Assembly: GCA_018057925.1 (NCBI GenBank)
Contig: JAGPCT010000005.1
Location: 67,129 to 131,128, forward strand
Direction: 5' to 3'
DNA length: 64,000 nucleotides
DNA from: Saprospiraceae bacterium
Lineage (GTDB): Bacteria; Bacteroidota; Bacteroidia; Chitinophagales; Saprospiraceae
In this document: positions 23,035 to 30,018 of the stretch, piece by piece
How the letters are laid out: each line of letters begins with the position of its first letter
How positions within the stretch are numbered: position 1 is the first letter of the stretch
The notes under the pieces: model-generated
Database searches by the model: none
Told to the model about the DNA's origin: nothing
What the model saw: the letters and a program-made list of their open reading frames with translations, nothing else
Program-made: the position numbers and the translations under genes

Positions 23035-24255
23035 CTACTGAATGACACCTTCAAATAGCCACTGGGCAAGAGCTTGTCGGTTTTCTGACTTAATAAACCG
23101 TTTTTGATCGTGTTCATTTTGAATATTTCCCACTTCGACAAAGAGTGCAGCCGGATGAGAATATTTAACGACATAGAGGTCACGGCTTTTAATGGTTCCG
23201 GTATATTTTTTATTTCCTGCCTCAGCATAATTTTTTTCAAAAACGGCTTGAGTATTTACCGCCATATCATAGCCGACCTTGGAACCTTCAGAATAATAAA
23301 AATGGGTATCTAATTCAAGACCCTTAGAGCGACTGTCGATGTGGATACTTATAAAACGTTGATCTTTTACACCTCTTTTCTTATACTTATAATAAAAACT
23401 ATTGATGATAGCTACACGCTCTCTAAGTCTCAAAATCTGATTTACAGGTATAGCTCTTTTTCCGGCATGTAGCTCATCTTTATCGCACGGCAAATAGTCA
23501 TCATCCCGTATTCCGTCATCCGGATCATATACAATAAAATGTACTATAGCCCCATGACTAATTAGGAGCCTACCCAAACGAAGCGCTATATCATAGGCGT
23601 ACTCATCCTCACAATACACATTATCGTCTATCTTAACCATGGCTCCCGGATCAGGACCACCATGTCCACATTTAATATAAAATACACGCCCTTTCAAGTT
23701 GTCATTTAACATTTCGACATCTTCATACTTCGTCCCAAACAATGGAATACTGACTATATTTTTTGATTTGGCTTCTATTTTAGACTCTTCCTTCACTGTC
23801 GGCGAGGTGGGTTTCTCTGCAACAACGCTGATTGCGCCTTGTTCATATTCACAATTATATACGTAATAGGGGACCCACAATAACCTGTCTTGTAAAAAAT
23901 AAGTAGATTTCAGTTTTTGAGATTGAATCCATTTGTTATATCGTTCAACTTCCAACGCCTTGACGAGGTCAAAATTCTTTAAAGTTGAGCGGATGGAGCT
24001 ATTATTGTATTTATAAACCTTAATCGGCAAGAAGTATTTTTTGCCAAAGCTCAATGCCTCACCATATTTCAAATTATTAATTTTGTAAAACTCCGCAAAA
24101 CTACAAGGAGACTTATCCAATCCATACCTTCGCATTAAGGCATATCCACCTTCTCCCCTTTCCATCTCGACGCGGACATACTGCTGACCTCGAAGAGACA
24201 AAGAACTGCACACACAGACGATGCTTATTAAAAATATGTATAATTTAGAAATCAA
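23035..24255 (-). CDS. N-acetylmuramoyl-L-alanine amidase (Amidase_3 type), exported
   Basis: Zinc hydrolase expected to cut the amide bond between MurNAc and the stem peptide in the periplasm. The C-terminal half has the zinc-site blocks YIKCGHGGPDPGAM (first His), CEDEYAYDIALRLG (Glu), FISIHIDS (second His) and LFVEVGNIQNEHD (catalytic Glu). The N-terminal 160 residues contain a short LysM-like or linker region (NNLKYGEALSFGKKYFLP). The frame is open up to 24402, but that would overlap the divergent ccmB. A TTG start at 24255 gives a proper signal peptide (ISKLYIFLISIVCVCSSLSLRGQ with Met first, cut into pieces of the same stretch) and is preferred. Confidence 0.85.
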   Translation of the reverse strand: MISKLYIFLISIVCVCSSLSLRGQQYVRVEMERGEGGYALMRRYGLDKSPCSFAEFYKINNLKYGEALSFGKKYFLPIKVYKYNNSSIRSTLKNFDLVKALEVERYNKWIQSQKLKSTYFLQDRLLWVPYYVYNCEYEQGAISVVAEKPTSPTVKEESKIEAKSKNIVSIPLFGTKYEDVEMLNDNLKGRVFYIKCGHGGPDPGAMVKIDDNVYCEDEYAYDIALRLGRLLISHGAIVHFIVYDPDDGIRDDDYLPCDKDELHAGKRAIPVNQILRLRERVAIINSFYYKYKKRGVKDQRFISIHIDSRSKGLELDTHFYYSEGSKVGYDMAVNTQAVFEKNYAEAGNKKYTGTIKSRDLYVVKYSHPAALFVEVGNIQNEHDQKRFIKSENRQALAQWLFEGVIQ

Positions 24256-24344
24256 GCCCTTATCATAAAACCACAAATATATTATAATATTTATTAATGT
24301 GTATTCAAATGGAAATAAAAATTTTAATAACTTTAAATAAATGA

Positions 24345-24352
24345 TAAATTTG
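24345..24352 (+). promoter_or_regulatory. -7 box upstream of ccmB
   Basis: TAAATTTG followed by C, 22 bases before the ccmB ATG at 24374, matches the Bacteroidetes -7 consensus TAnnTTTG. Confidence 0.55.
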
Positions 24353-24373
24353 CAGCCTTGACCAGAATTATTT

Positions 24374-25027
24374 TTGATGAAAAAAATATTACTTTTAGTC
24401 AAAAAGGATTTTTATTCGGAATGGCGTAATGAGCATGCAATAAGTTCTGTTTTGTTGTATGTATTTGCAACTGTATATATTACATATAGTGCATTTATCA
24501 ATATACCTGTCCAGACGTGGAATGTACTTTTCTGGATAGTATATTTATTTGTCTCCGTCAATGCATTGATCAGGAGTTTTGATCAGGAAAATAGTTCCAA
24601 GGCGTTGTATTTTTACCAATTAGCTAGTCCTGTAGCCATATTTGCTGCCAAATTTATTTTCAACACGATATTGTTGTGGATATTGGGTTTACTGACATTG
24701 GTATTGTTTTCATTTATTGCCGGCAGTCCTGTTCGTGATTACCCATTATTTTTATTGTCAATATTTATGGCGGGAATCGGCTTTTCCACCGTATTTACAT
24801 TCATATCGGCCATCGGCGCCAAGACGGGCAATAGCCATATCCTGACGGCTATATTGGGATTTCCCTGTGTAATTCCGATTTTGTTAGAGTTATTAAAACT
24901 ATCTGCCAACAGTGTTGGATTATTGAATGACACGGATTTCACGACGGATATACTCATATTAACTGCTGTCGATACAATACTCTTAAGCTTATCTTTTATT
25001 TTATTTCCATTTATTTGGCGGGATTAA
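24374..25027 (+). CDS. ccmB: Heme exporter protein CcmB (ABC permease of cytochrome c maturation)
   Basis: 217 residues with six predicted membrane segments. It begins KKDFYSEWRNEHAISSVLLY, the typical CcmB opening, and contains the conserved region SSKALYFYQLASPVAIFAAKFIFN. CcmB is the membrane subunit of the CcmAB transporter that acts in the heme-handling steps of c-type cytochrome assembly. In Bacteroidetes it is normally followed directly by ccmC and ccmD; here those genes lie 5 kb further on, beyond an inserted block of minus-strand genes. Two adjacent ATGs (24374 and 24377) could start translation. Confidence 0.93.
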   Translation: MMKKILLLVKKDFYSEWRNEHAISSVLLYVFATVYITYSAFINIPVQTWNVLFWIVYLFVSVNALIRSFDQENSSKALYFYQLASPVAIFAAKFIFNTILLWILGLLTLVLFSFIAGSPVRDYPLFLLSIFMAGIGFSTVFTFISAIGAKTGNSHILTAILGFPCVIPILLELLKLSANSVGLLNDTDFTTDILILTAVDTILLSLSFILFPFIWRD

Positions 25028-25044
25028 TCCTAGTCTATTCATGG

Positions 25045-25245
25045 CATCCTAATTTGTCTAAAATCGGACATATTCGATTGCCAGTAACAATTGTAAGGTA
25101 AAAATAATACCAAATAAAATATACCCTTATGTCTTACCATCAAACAACATCAATAAAGAAAATAATAAAAAGACAACCCAGGTTAATAACGTAGTCTTAG
25201 ATGCATATTTAAATGCAGTTAATAATACTCTATTCAAATCAATCA
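25045..25245 (-). pseudogene. Decayed fourth copy of the island's small membrane-protein family
   Basis: Read on the minus strand this gives VIDLNRVLLTAFKYASKTT, then LLTWVVFLL, then LFDGKT, a TAA stop, and GYILFGIIFTL. It is a clear match to the start of the intact gene at 25258-25689 (MIDMKSILFTAFKYASK...LFDGETLGYIIYG). A TTA to TAA change creates the stop, the start codon is altered, and the second half is missing. It is the last and dead member of the tandem array and marks the island's left edge next to ccmB. Confidence 0.8.
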
Positions 25246-25257
25246 CACAATATTGAG

Positions 25258-25689
25258 TTAGTTTAGGCTATTTTTATTTCTAAATAATAAATAAAGGCTA
25301 AATACCCAACCTATGATGCTATGACGAAGAATTCCATCTTGAAAAAAATTCACGGTCGTTCCTAAAGGATTAAAATAATGAATAATCGTGTACGCATATA
25401 GTAAAATGCATATACATAAAAGACCTATTGAAATAAGGACCTTATAAAATATATTCTTGATTTTGAAAAACTTGTAAATATAGAATAAGATAAACATGGT
25501 TAAAAAAAAGAATACCCAAATACCGATAAATGAAGGTAAGGTAAAAACGATCCCATATATTATATACCCTAATGTCTCACCATCAAACAACATGAATAAG
25601 CTAATGAGTAAAAAAACAACCCATGTTAATAACGTAATCTTAGATGCATATTTAAATGCAGTGAATAATATGCTTTTCATATCAATCAT
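25258..25689 (-). CDS. Small four-helix membrane protein, island family copy 3 (immunity-like candidate)
   Basis: 143 residues, strongly hydrophobic, with about four membrane spans. The second half (from FFFLTMFILFYIYKFF to the C-terminus, about 85 residues) is almost identical to that of the gene at 26184-26615, whereas the first 60 residues are clearly different. All family members begin MIDM plus a short amphipathic stretch. No known family is recognised. A conserved back half with a variable front half, tandem copies and a nearby toxin-like fragment suggest an immunity-protein role, but that is inference. It could also simply be an expanded family of unknown membrane proteins. Confidence 0.75.
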   Translation of the reverse strand: MIDMKSILFTAFKYASKITLLTWVVFLLISLFMLFDGETLGYIIYGIVFTLPSFIGIWVFFFLTMFILFYIYKFFKIKNIFYKVLISIGLLCICILLYAYTIIHYFNPLGTTVNFFQDGILRHSIIGWVFSLYLLFRNKNSLN

Positions 25690-25695
25690 CTTTGA

Positions 25696-26172
25696 TCAAG
25701 TAAATTTGTCACCTTGAATATCTTGTATTGCTTTCGGCTTTACTTTTCTATTTCTTAGAATCATGAGATATCCAAAAAAAGTGCATCCTAAAACAAAGAA
25801 GAGAAGAGCCCAATCATCCTCAAATTCAATCGTTTTTCTCTCATAGTTGAAGTAATTGTTAATTACAAAAGTGTAAATCCATATCGTAATAATGAGATAA
25901 ATAAAAAATATTGACAATTTTAAAAATATCGATTCTTTTTTTATGAACTTAATTATAAGAAAAAATAAGGTGAAAAAAATAAAATAAACAATTAACATCA
26001 ACAATGTAAATGGCATCCCAAATACAAACAAATATAAGAAATATCCAAATGACCACTCATCAGGTGCAATAGCTCTTATTGCCCAGAAAATTATTGTATT
26101 TACCCATACAAACAATGTAGTTTGCCAGGCATAATTCCATGCAGTTAATAATATTCTATTCATATCAATCAC
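25696..26172 (-). CDS. Small membrane protein, island family copy 2 (diverged)
   Basis: 158 residues, about four membrane spans. It shares the MIDMNRILLTAWNYAW start with its neighbours and the same overall plan, but the rest is diverged: the back half reads FFTLFFLIIKFIKKESIFLKL. It ends with a charged tail (RNRKVKPKAIQDIQGDKFT). The sequence just upstream of its start repeats the block catatcaatcacacaatatt seen before the other copies. Function unknown; an immunity-like role is only inferred from context. Confidence 0.75.
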   Translation of the reverse strand: MIDMNRILLTAWNYAWQTTLFVWVNTIIFWAIRAIAPDEWSFGYFLYLFVFGMPFTLLMLIVYFIFFTLFFLIIKFIKKESIFLKLSIFFIYLIITIWIYTFVINNYFNYERKTIEFEDDWALLFFVLGCTFFGYLMILRNRKVKPKAIQDIQGDKFT

Positions 26173-26183
26173 ACAATATTGAG

Positions 26184-26615
26184 TTAGTTAATTCTATTTT
26201 TATTTCTAAATAATAAATAAAGGCTAAATACCCAACCTATGATGCTATGATTAAGAATTCCATCTTGAAAAAAATTCACTTTAGTTCCTAAAGGATTAAA
26301 ATAATGAATAATTGTGTACACATATAGTAAAATGCATATACATAAAAGACCTATTGAAATAAGGACCTTATAAAATATATTCTTGATTTTGAAAAACTTA
26401 TAAATATAGAATAAGATAAACATGGTTAAAAAAAAGAATATCAAGATGCCTATAAAAACCGGAATTGAAAAAACAGCTATATACAAAAGGAAACCCAAAG
26501 TACTATTGTTGAAAATTTCTATTATAGGTCGAATAAGAAAAATACCATAAGTAATAATGGTCATCCTCCATGCATAATTCCATGAAGATAGCAATATTCT
26601 ATTCATATCAATCAC
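26184..26615 (-). CDS. Small membrane protein, island family copy 1 (immunity-like candidate)
   Basis: 143 residues and four membrane spans, starting MIDMNRILLSSWNYAWRMT. Its C-terminal 85 residues match the gene at 25258-25689 at nearly every position, and the DNA at 26184-26430 is nearly identical to 25258-25500, an offset of 926 bp. The N-terminal 60 residues differ. This pattern points to recent tandem duplication or gene conversion of the back half with diversification of the front half. It is separated by about 75 bp from the secreted protein gene upstream and is probably in the same transcript. Confidence 0.75.
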   Translation of the reverse strand: MIDMNRILLSSWNYAWRMTIITYGIFLIRPIIEIFNNSTLGFLLYIAVFSIPVFIGILIFFFLTMFILFYIYKFFKIKNIFYKVLISIGLLCICILLYVYTIIHYFNPLGTKVNFFQDGILNHSIIGWVFSLYLLFRNKNRIN

Positions 26616-26689
26616 ACAATATTGAGTTAGTAATTGGGGTATTCCCTTTGAATAGTGCCCCCCAATGCAGTTTGATAAATATGAAAATT

Positions 26690-27127
26690 CTATTCTTCAA
26701 ATAGCGATTTGTTTAGACGCATTCTATTTTCAACTGCATTATCTTCCAGCTTCTGTTCTCCCTTTAAATCACCGGCAAAATTCTTTAGCAAAATACTGGG
26801 ATAAAACCGGATCGCAATATCCAACTCCAAGAATCTGTCCAATATAAAAGTAGGGTCTTTTTCTACCCTTGATACCGCCATCATCACAGTCGCTTTGCTT
26901 TGAAGATCAAAGTTGTTCCCACTCAGATAGTAATAAATCAGGGAGCAATTTCCGTGTGTCCTGATGTATGCTGAGAGATGTGACCTATCGATCTCAGACC
27001 CGTACAGGTTTACCACTGCAGCACAAGTGTCCATAGAAGGGAGCTTACTCACAAATGCTGATTTGTGCTGGCTCAACCCATACATGCTATAACCCATTAC
27101 TATGATCAATACGTATAATACTTTCAT
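26690..27127 (-). CDS. Secreted small protein of unknown function, island gene
   Basis: 145 residues with a signal peptide (MKVLYVLIIVMGYSMYGLSQ) and a soluble, mostly helical remainder. It contains the segments TCAAVVNLYGSEIDRSHLSAYI and YYYLSGNNFDLQSKATVMMAVSRVE, which could be helical repeats. I do not recognise the family. Its start overlaps the stop of the upstream membrane protein gene by four bases (27124-27127), so the two are probably translationally coupled. A periplasmic partner or immunity role is possible but unproven. Confidence 0.7.
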   Translation of the reverse strand: MKVLYVLIIVMGYSMYGLSQHKSAFVSKLPSMDTCAAVVNLYGSEIDRSHLSAYIRTHGNCSLIYYYLSGNNFDLQSKATVMMAVSRVEKDPTFILDRFLELDIAIRFYPSILLKNFAGDLKGEQKLEDNAVENRMRLNKSLFEE

Positions 27128-27618
27128 TGCAAAGAGTTTTTAGCCCACTTCCCCCTCTGCCAAAACCAATCACCCAACTTGTAGTACCAGAGTGGAGCAA
27201 AAATTATTAAATAAATAATTGGGTATATAAAATTATTAAAATAGAATAGTAAGTATTCACAATTATCTGATTTAATATTAATTGAAATTAACCTGCCAAA
27301 AAAATCAAAACCAAAAACGAAATCTACTATAATATAGGATATTATGAATAAAATAATGATGGTAATGAATCCCCATAAGTACATGTACAATAAATCACTT
27401 ACTTTTTTTGTAATTAAAATCAATATAAAATAAAAAATAATCCCTGAAAGCGAGCCGTATGCATATATTAATTTTATAAATATCTTTGAAATAAGGCTAT
27501 AATTTGAATAATAATAATTCTGACATGAAATATTAAAAAACCGGAGCAAGCAGCCTTCTAAAACTACCCATAACAAAAGATAACAAACAAATAGTAAAAT
27601 TAGAAAAGTAGCCCTCAT
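27124..27618 (-). CDS. Polytopic membrane protein of unknown function, island gene
   Basis: 164 residues with about four hydrophobic spans (ILLFVCYLLLWVVLEGCLL, GIIFYFILILITKKV, LWGFITIIILFIISYIIVDFVF, NFIYPIIYLIIFAPLW). Very AT-rich codon use. The start codon shares one base with the stop of the orphan cassette gene upstream (TAATG arrangement at 27616-27620), which implies tight coupling between the two. In polymorphic-toxin loci the immunity gene directly follows the toxin cassette, so this is the natural candidate immunity protein for the 115-residue cassette. That is inference only. Confidence 0.72.
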   Translation of the reverse strand: MRATFLILLFVCYLLLWVVLEGCLLRFFNISCQNYYYSNYSLISKIFIKLIYAYGSLSGIIFYFILILITKKVSDLLYMYLWGFITIIILFIISYIIVDFVFGFDFFGRLISINIKSDNCEYLLFYFNNFIYPIIYLIIFAPLWYYKLGDWFWQRGKWAKNSLQ

Positions 27619-27965
27619 TATTCACAAGAAATAAAATTAACAGGAGTATTACTTTTCAACTTACCATCCAACTCATTGTAGTTTATTCTGGCCTTAGTTA
27701 TATTTATGGCAGGTTCGGAATATCCCGGTTCAGAAACTACCTGCCCACCGAATTGATTAATAAAAGCTCCTGCTTTCAACATCAGGTTTTTCCACGTTTC
27801 ATGTGCTATATTATAGTATGTATCGTCATCACAATTCCATGCCCATGGTTGCATGCCCCCAAGTTTTACCAGACCGCTTGTGTAAGCTCGATCGGCAGCT
27901 TTGGTATAGAAAAGTATTTTTCCTCGTGTATTGGTCTTGATGCCAAACTGCCTATTGCTATTCAC
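27618..27965 (-). CDS. Orphan C-terminal cassette resembling the end of the larger toxin-like protein
   Basis: 115 residues with no signal peptide. It begins with NRQFGIKTN.RG...FYTK..DRA, almost the same as an internal segment of the 356-residue protein at 28429-29499 (SGNRQFGIKTNAQGEKFFYTK). Similarity then fades, with weaker matches at W..M..G..AFIN...G. The DNA also matches across this junction (27898-27965 versus 28651-28715). Reuse of a constant junction with a divergent tail is the classic form of an orphan polymorphic-toxin module. No catalytic residues are recognised. It overlaps the membrane protein gene upstream by eight bases and the one downstream by one. Confidence 0.7.
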   Translation of the reverse strand: MNSNRQFGIKTNTRGKILFYTKAADRAYTSGLVKLGGMQPWAWNCDDDTYYNIAHETWKNLMLKAGAFINQFGGQVVSEPGYSEPAINITKARINYNELDGKLKSNTPVNFISCE

Positions 27966-28422
27966 TAAGACCTATTTTGCATTTTTTAACAAATATCGGT
28001 CGTAACTCACAATAGTATAAGATGATTCCAATAATGATAGTCACTACATCAATCCATCCTTTTAAATGAATGCCTCTGATCCAGTCTATCAGATATTTGT
28101 AATCTTTCATAAAGTGAAACTTCATAAATGCAAGAAGTATCAGGCATATTATTACAATATATAGAATGGTGTTTTTCAATATTCCCAAACTGAATACTGG
28201 CTTAGAAATTCTAATTAAATATGCATATCCCAATAAAGCAAATACAATTAACTCCCCACCCATAATTATCATAAAACAACCATATATCAAACTATTCTCC
28301 AGCATTCTTTCATTTTTATGGACATCGTTGGCAGTAAACCAATAGAAAATAAAGGAACATATTGAAACCAGCACACCAAATAAAAGACAATACATTATGT
28401 ATTTAAGAATAAATCTTATCAT
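27958..28422 (-). CDS. Polytopic membrane protein, candidate partner of the 356-residue toxin-like protein
   Basis: 154 residues with about four membrane spans (YIMYCLLFGVLVSICSFIFYWF, GCFMIIMGGELIVFALLGYAY, LKNTILYIVIICLILLAFMKF, GWIDVVTIIIGIILYYCE). No family recognised. It starts seven bases after the stop of the 356-residue toxin-like gene and overlaps the orphan cassette by eight bases. Its position immediately after a toxin-like gene is the usual place for an immunity gene; a membrane immunity protein would fit a toxin acting at or across the inner membrane. This role is inferred only from order. Confidence 0.72.
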   Translation of the reverse strand: MIRFILKYIMYCLLFGVLVSICSFIFYWFTANDVHKNERMLENSLIYGCFMIIMGGELIVFALLGYAYLIRISKPVFSLGILKNTILYIVIICLILLAFMKFHFMKDYKYLIDWIRGIHLKGWIDVVTIIIGIILYYCELRPIFVKKCKIGLSE

Positions 28423-28428
28423 GGCTCT

Positions 28429-29499
28429 TTATTGTTTGGGAATACATGTGATAGGACTTTGTCCTTTCAAGGCATTTTTGACAAATCCCCAATTAGGAGT
28501 AGATCGAACAGGCTCTAATTTTGTAGATGAACCCTGATGATTATTAATAAAAGCCTCTACTCCATCCTGCATGCTTCGCCATTGTTTGTCAGCAAAATGA
28601 AAAATGAATTCATAAACATAGTCATTAAACCAATTATCTGCCCGGTCTACACCTTTAGTATAGAAAAACTTTTCTCCCTGTGCATTGGTCTTGATGCCGA
28701 ACTGCCTGTTGCCGCTTACCGGATGTGTACCCGTATCTGGCCCTTTGATTGTACTAAATACCCAAAAGTTAGTCTCTTTCTGTGCACATACTACAGCCCC
28801 ATCATCGGGTCCTGTTATTTCAATTTCAATTCTTGCTTTAACAGGATTACTTGAGTTCCAGATCGGTCCGTCAATTAACAGGTCTAATGGTGAATATATA
28901 GCATCATCATTGACATGGTCATTCCATGTCAATCTGATATGCTCTACCAGCTCTGTATCGGTATAGGTTTGACCATTGGGCTTTTTAGGCATTTGATTGA
29001 TCTTGACCCGGTATTCATCTATATTGGCAAATCTGCCATACGCATCATTGATAGACTGTATCTTCCAAGGAGGACTGAAGGAGTTAAGGTAATTAACGAT
29101 AGCAAGCTCAGGGGTAAATGTTAATAGATCCTGCCAATCAAGAAGATTGACTGTTGGTGTTTGATTTTCACATCCCCGCACTAATGCATAAGGATCATTT
29201 TGTATCAGATTCCACAACTCAAAAAACCGTTGCCGCACATAGCCTTCATTATTATCCAATAGATCGAGCATCGCACCATGATAAGATTTGATCCCTGTTT
29301 CTTGGACATGATCTTCAACATGATCCATGAGAGCCACCAGATCCGAGACATGACCGGAAAGCCACCCTACAGCTATGGCATAATTGCCGGAATACTGAAT
29401 AGCATCTAAATACCGACTGGCGATACCTGCTATTGCGCAGTCATCATCAAAAGTAACTTCATCAAAATCCGGATCTATTGTGTAGCAACTATATACCAT
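28429..29499 (-). CDS. Toxin-like protein fragment, probably the C-terminal end of a larger secreted protein
   Basis: 356 residues, soluble and acidic, without a signal peptide. The C-terminal third carries the junction segment HPVSGNRQFGIKTN.QG..FFYTKGVDRAD followed by W.SMQDGVEAFIN..G, which I associate from memory with C-terminal modules of Bacteroidetes toxin-like proteins, although I cannot name the family. The reading frame continues upstream of the ATG for about 24 codons (ending ...YGFSQSIEQLLP) to a TAA near 29572 without a good start codon, which suggests the 5' part of a larger gene was lost. It heads a tight minus-strand operon of small membrane proteins. The catalytic site is not identified. 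Confidence 0.68.
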   Translation of the reverse strand: MVYSCYTIDPDFDEVTFDDDCAIAGIASRYLDAIQYSGNYAIAVGWLSGHVSDLVALMDHVEDHVQETGIKSYHGAMLDLLDNNEGYVRQRFFELWNLIQNDPYALVRGCENQTPTVNLLDWQDLLTFTPELAIVNYLNSFSPPWKIQSINDAYGRFANIDEYRVKINQMPKKPNGQTYTDTELVEHIRLTWNDHVNDDAIYSPLDLLIDGPIWNSSNPVKARIEIEITGPDDGAVVCAQKETNFWVFSTIKGPDTGTHPVSGNRQFGIKTNAQGEKFFYTKGVDRADNWFNDYVYEFIFHFADKQWRSMQDGVEAFINNHQGSSTKLEPVRSTPNWGFVKNALKGQSPITCIPKQ

Positions 29500-29572
29500 C
29501 GGTAAGAGTTGCTCTATGCTCTGACTGAATCCGTAAACCGTCTTTAATTTCAGTAAATGACTTTTTTATTGT

Positions 29573-29890
29573 TTCTTTACATAAAATCCCAGACCACTCA
29601 GTTAGTATTGAAAATAAAGTGGATTGTTTCATAATATGAATAATTTAGATTTATAAAAATAACTATGTACAACATAAAAGTGCCACTTATTCATCATTTC
29701 AAAAATATATGGAATGCCAGATGCAGGTGCTTATGTATCCATTTTACAAATTATTATTTTGATGATAGAGCTATAAAGAAGACAAATATAAGGCAATAGT
29801 TTTATTTTTCAAAATATTTGTCGATTTATTTTAGAAATCACTTCATAGAGAGAAAGCTTTTCATTTTAAACCAAGAAATGATAAACGAAA
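29573..29890. other. Intergenic stretch at the right edge of the island
   Basis: AT-rich sequence with stops in all frames and no recognisable gene. It separates the truncated toxin-like gene (minus) from ccmC (plus). It may contain the scar where the original ccmB-ccmC junction and the missing 5' part of the toxin gene were lost. Confidence 0.4.
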
Positions 29891-29893
29891 AAT

Positions 29894-29985
29894 AAATCCC
29901 ATAGGGATGAAATGATTATAAAAATGAAAATATATGCGCACAATTAAACTCTGAAAGGGTGAAATGATTATAATAATGCAAATAT
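29894..29985 (+). repeat. Two short direct repeats containing GGG(A)TGAAATGATTATAA, just before ccmC
   Basis: The segments at about 29894-29933 (with the palindromic core ATCCCATAGGGAT) and 29948-29985 (with GAAAGGGTGAAATGATTAT) share about 30 bases at a 54-bp spacing. The second ends 33 bases before the ccmC ATG. From memory, similar motifs recur in intergenic DNA of Bacteroidetes; here they sit exactly at the inferred island boundary. Confidence 0.6.
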
Positions 29986-30018
29986 TTGGGTTAAATTTGC
30001 CTTGAAACAGCTGAAAAA

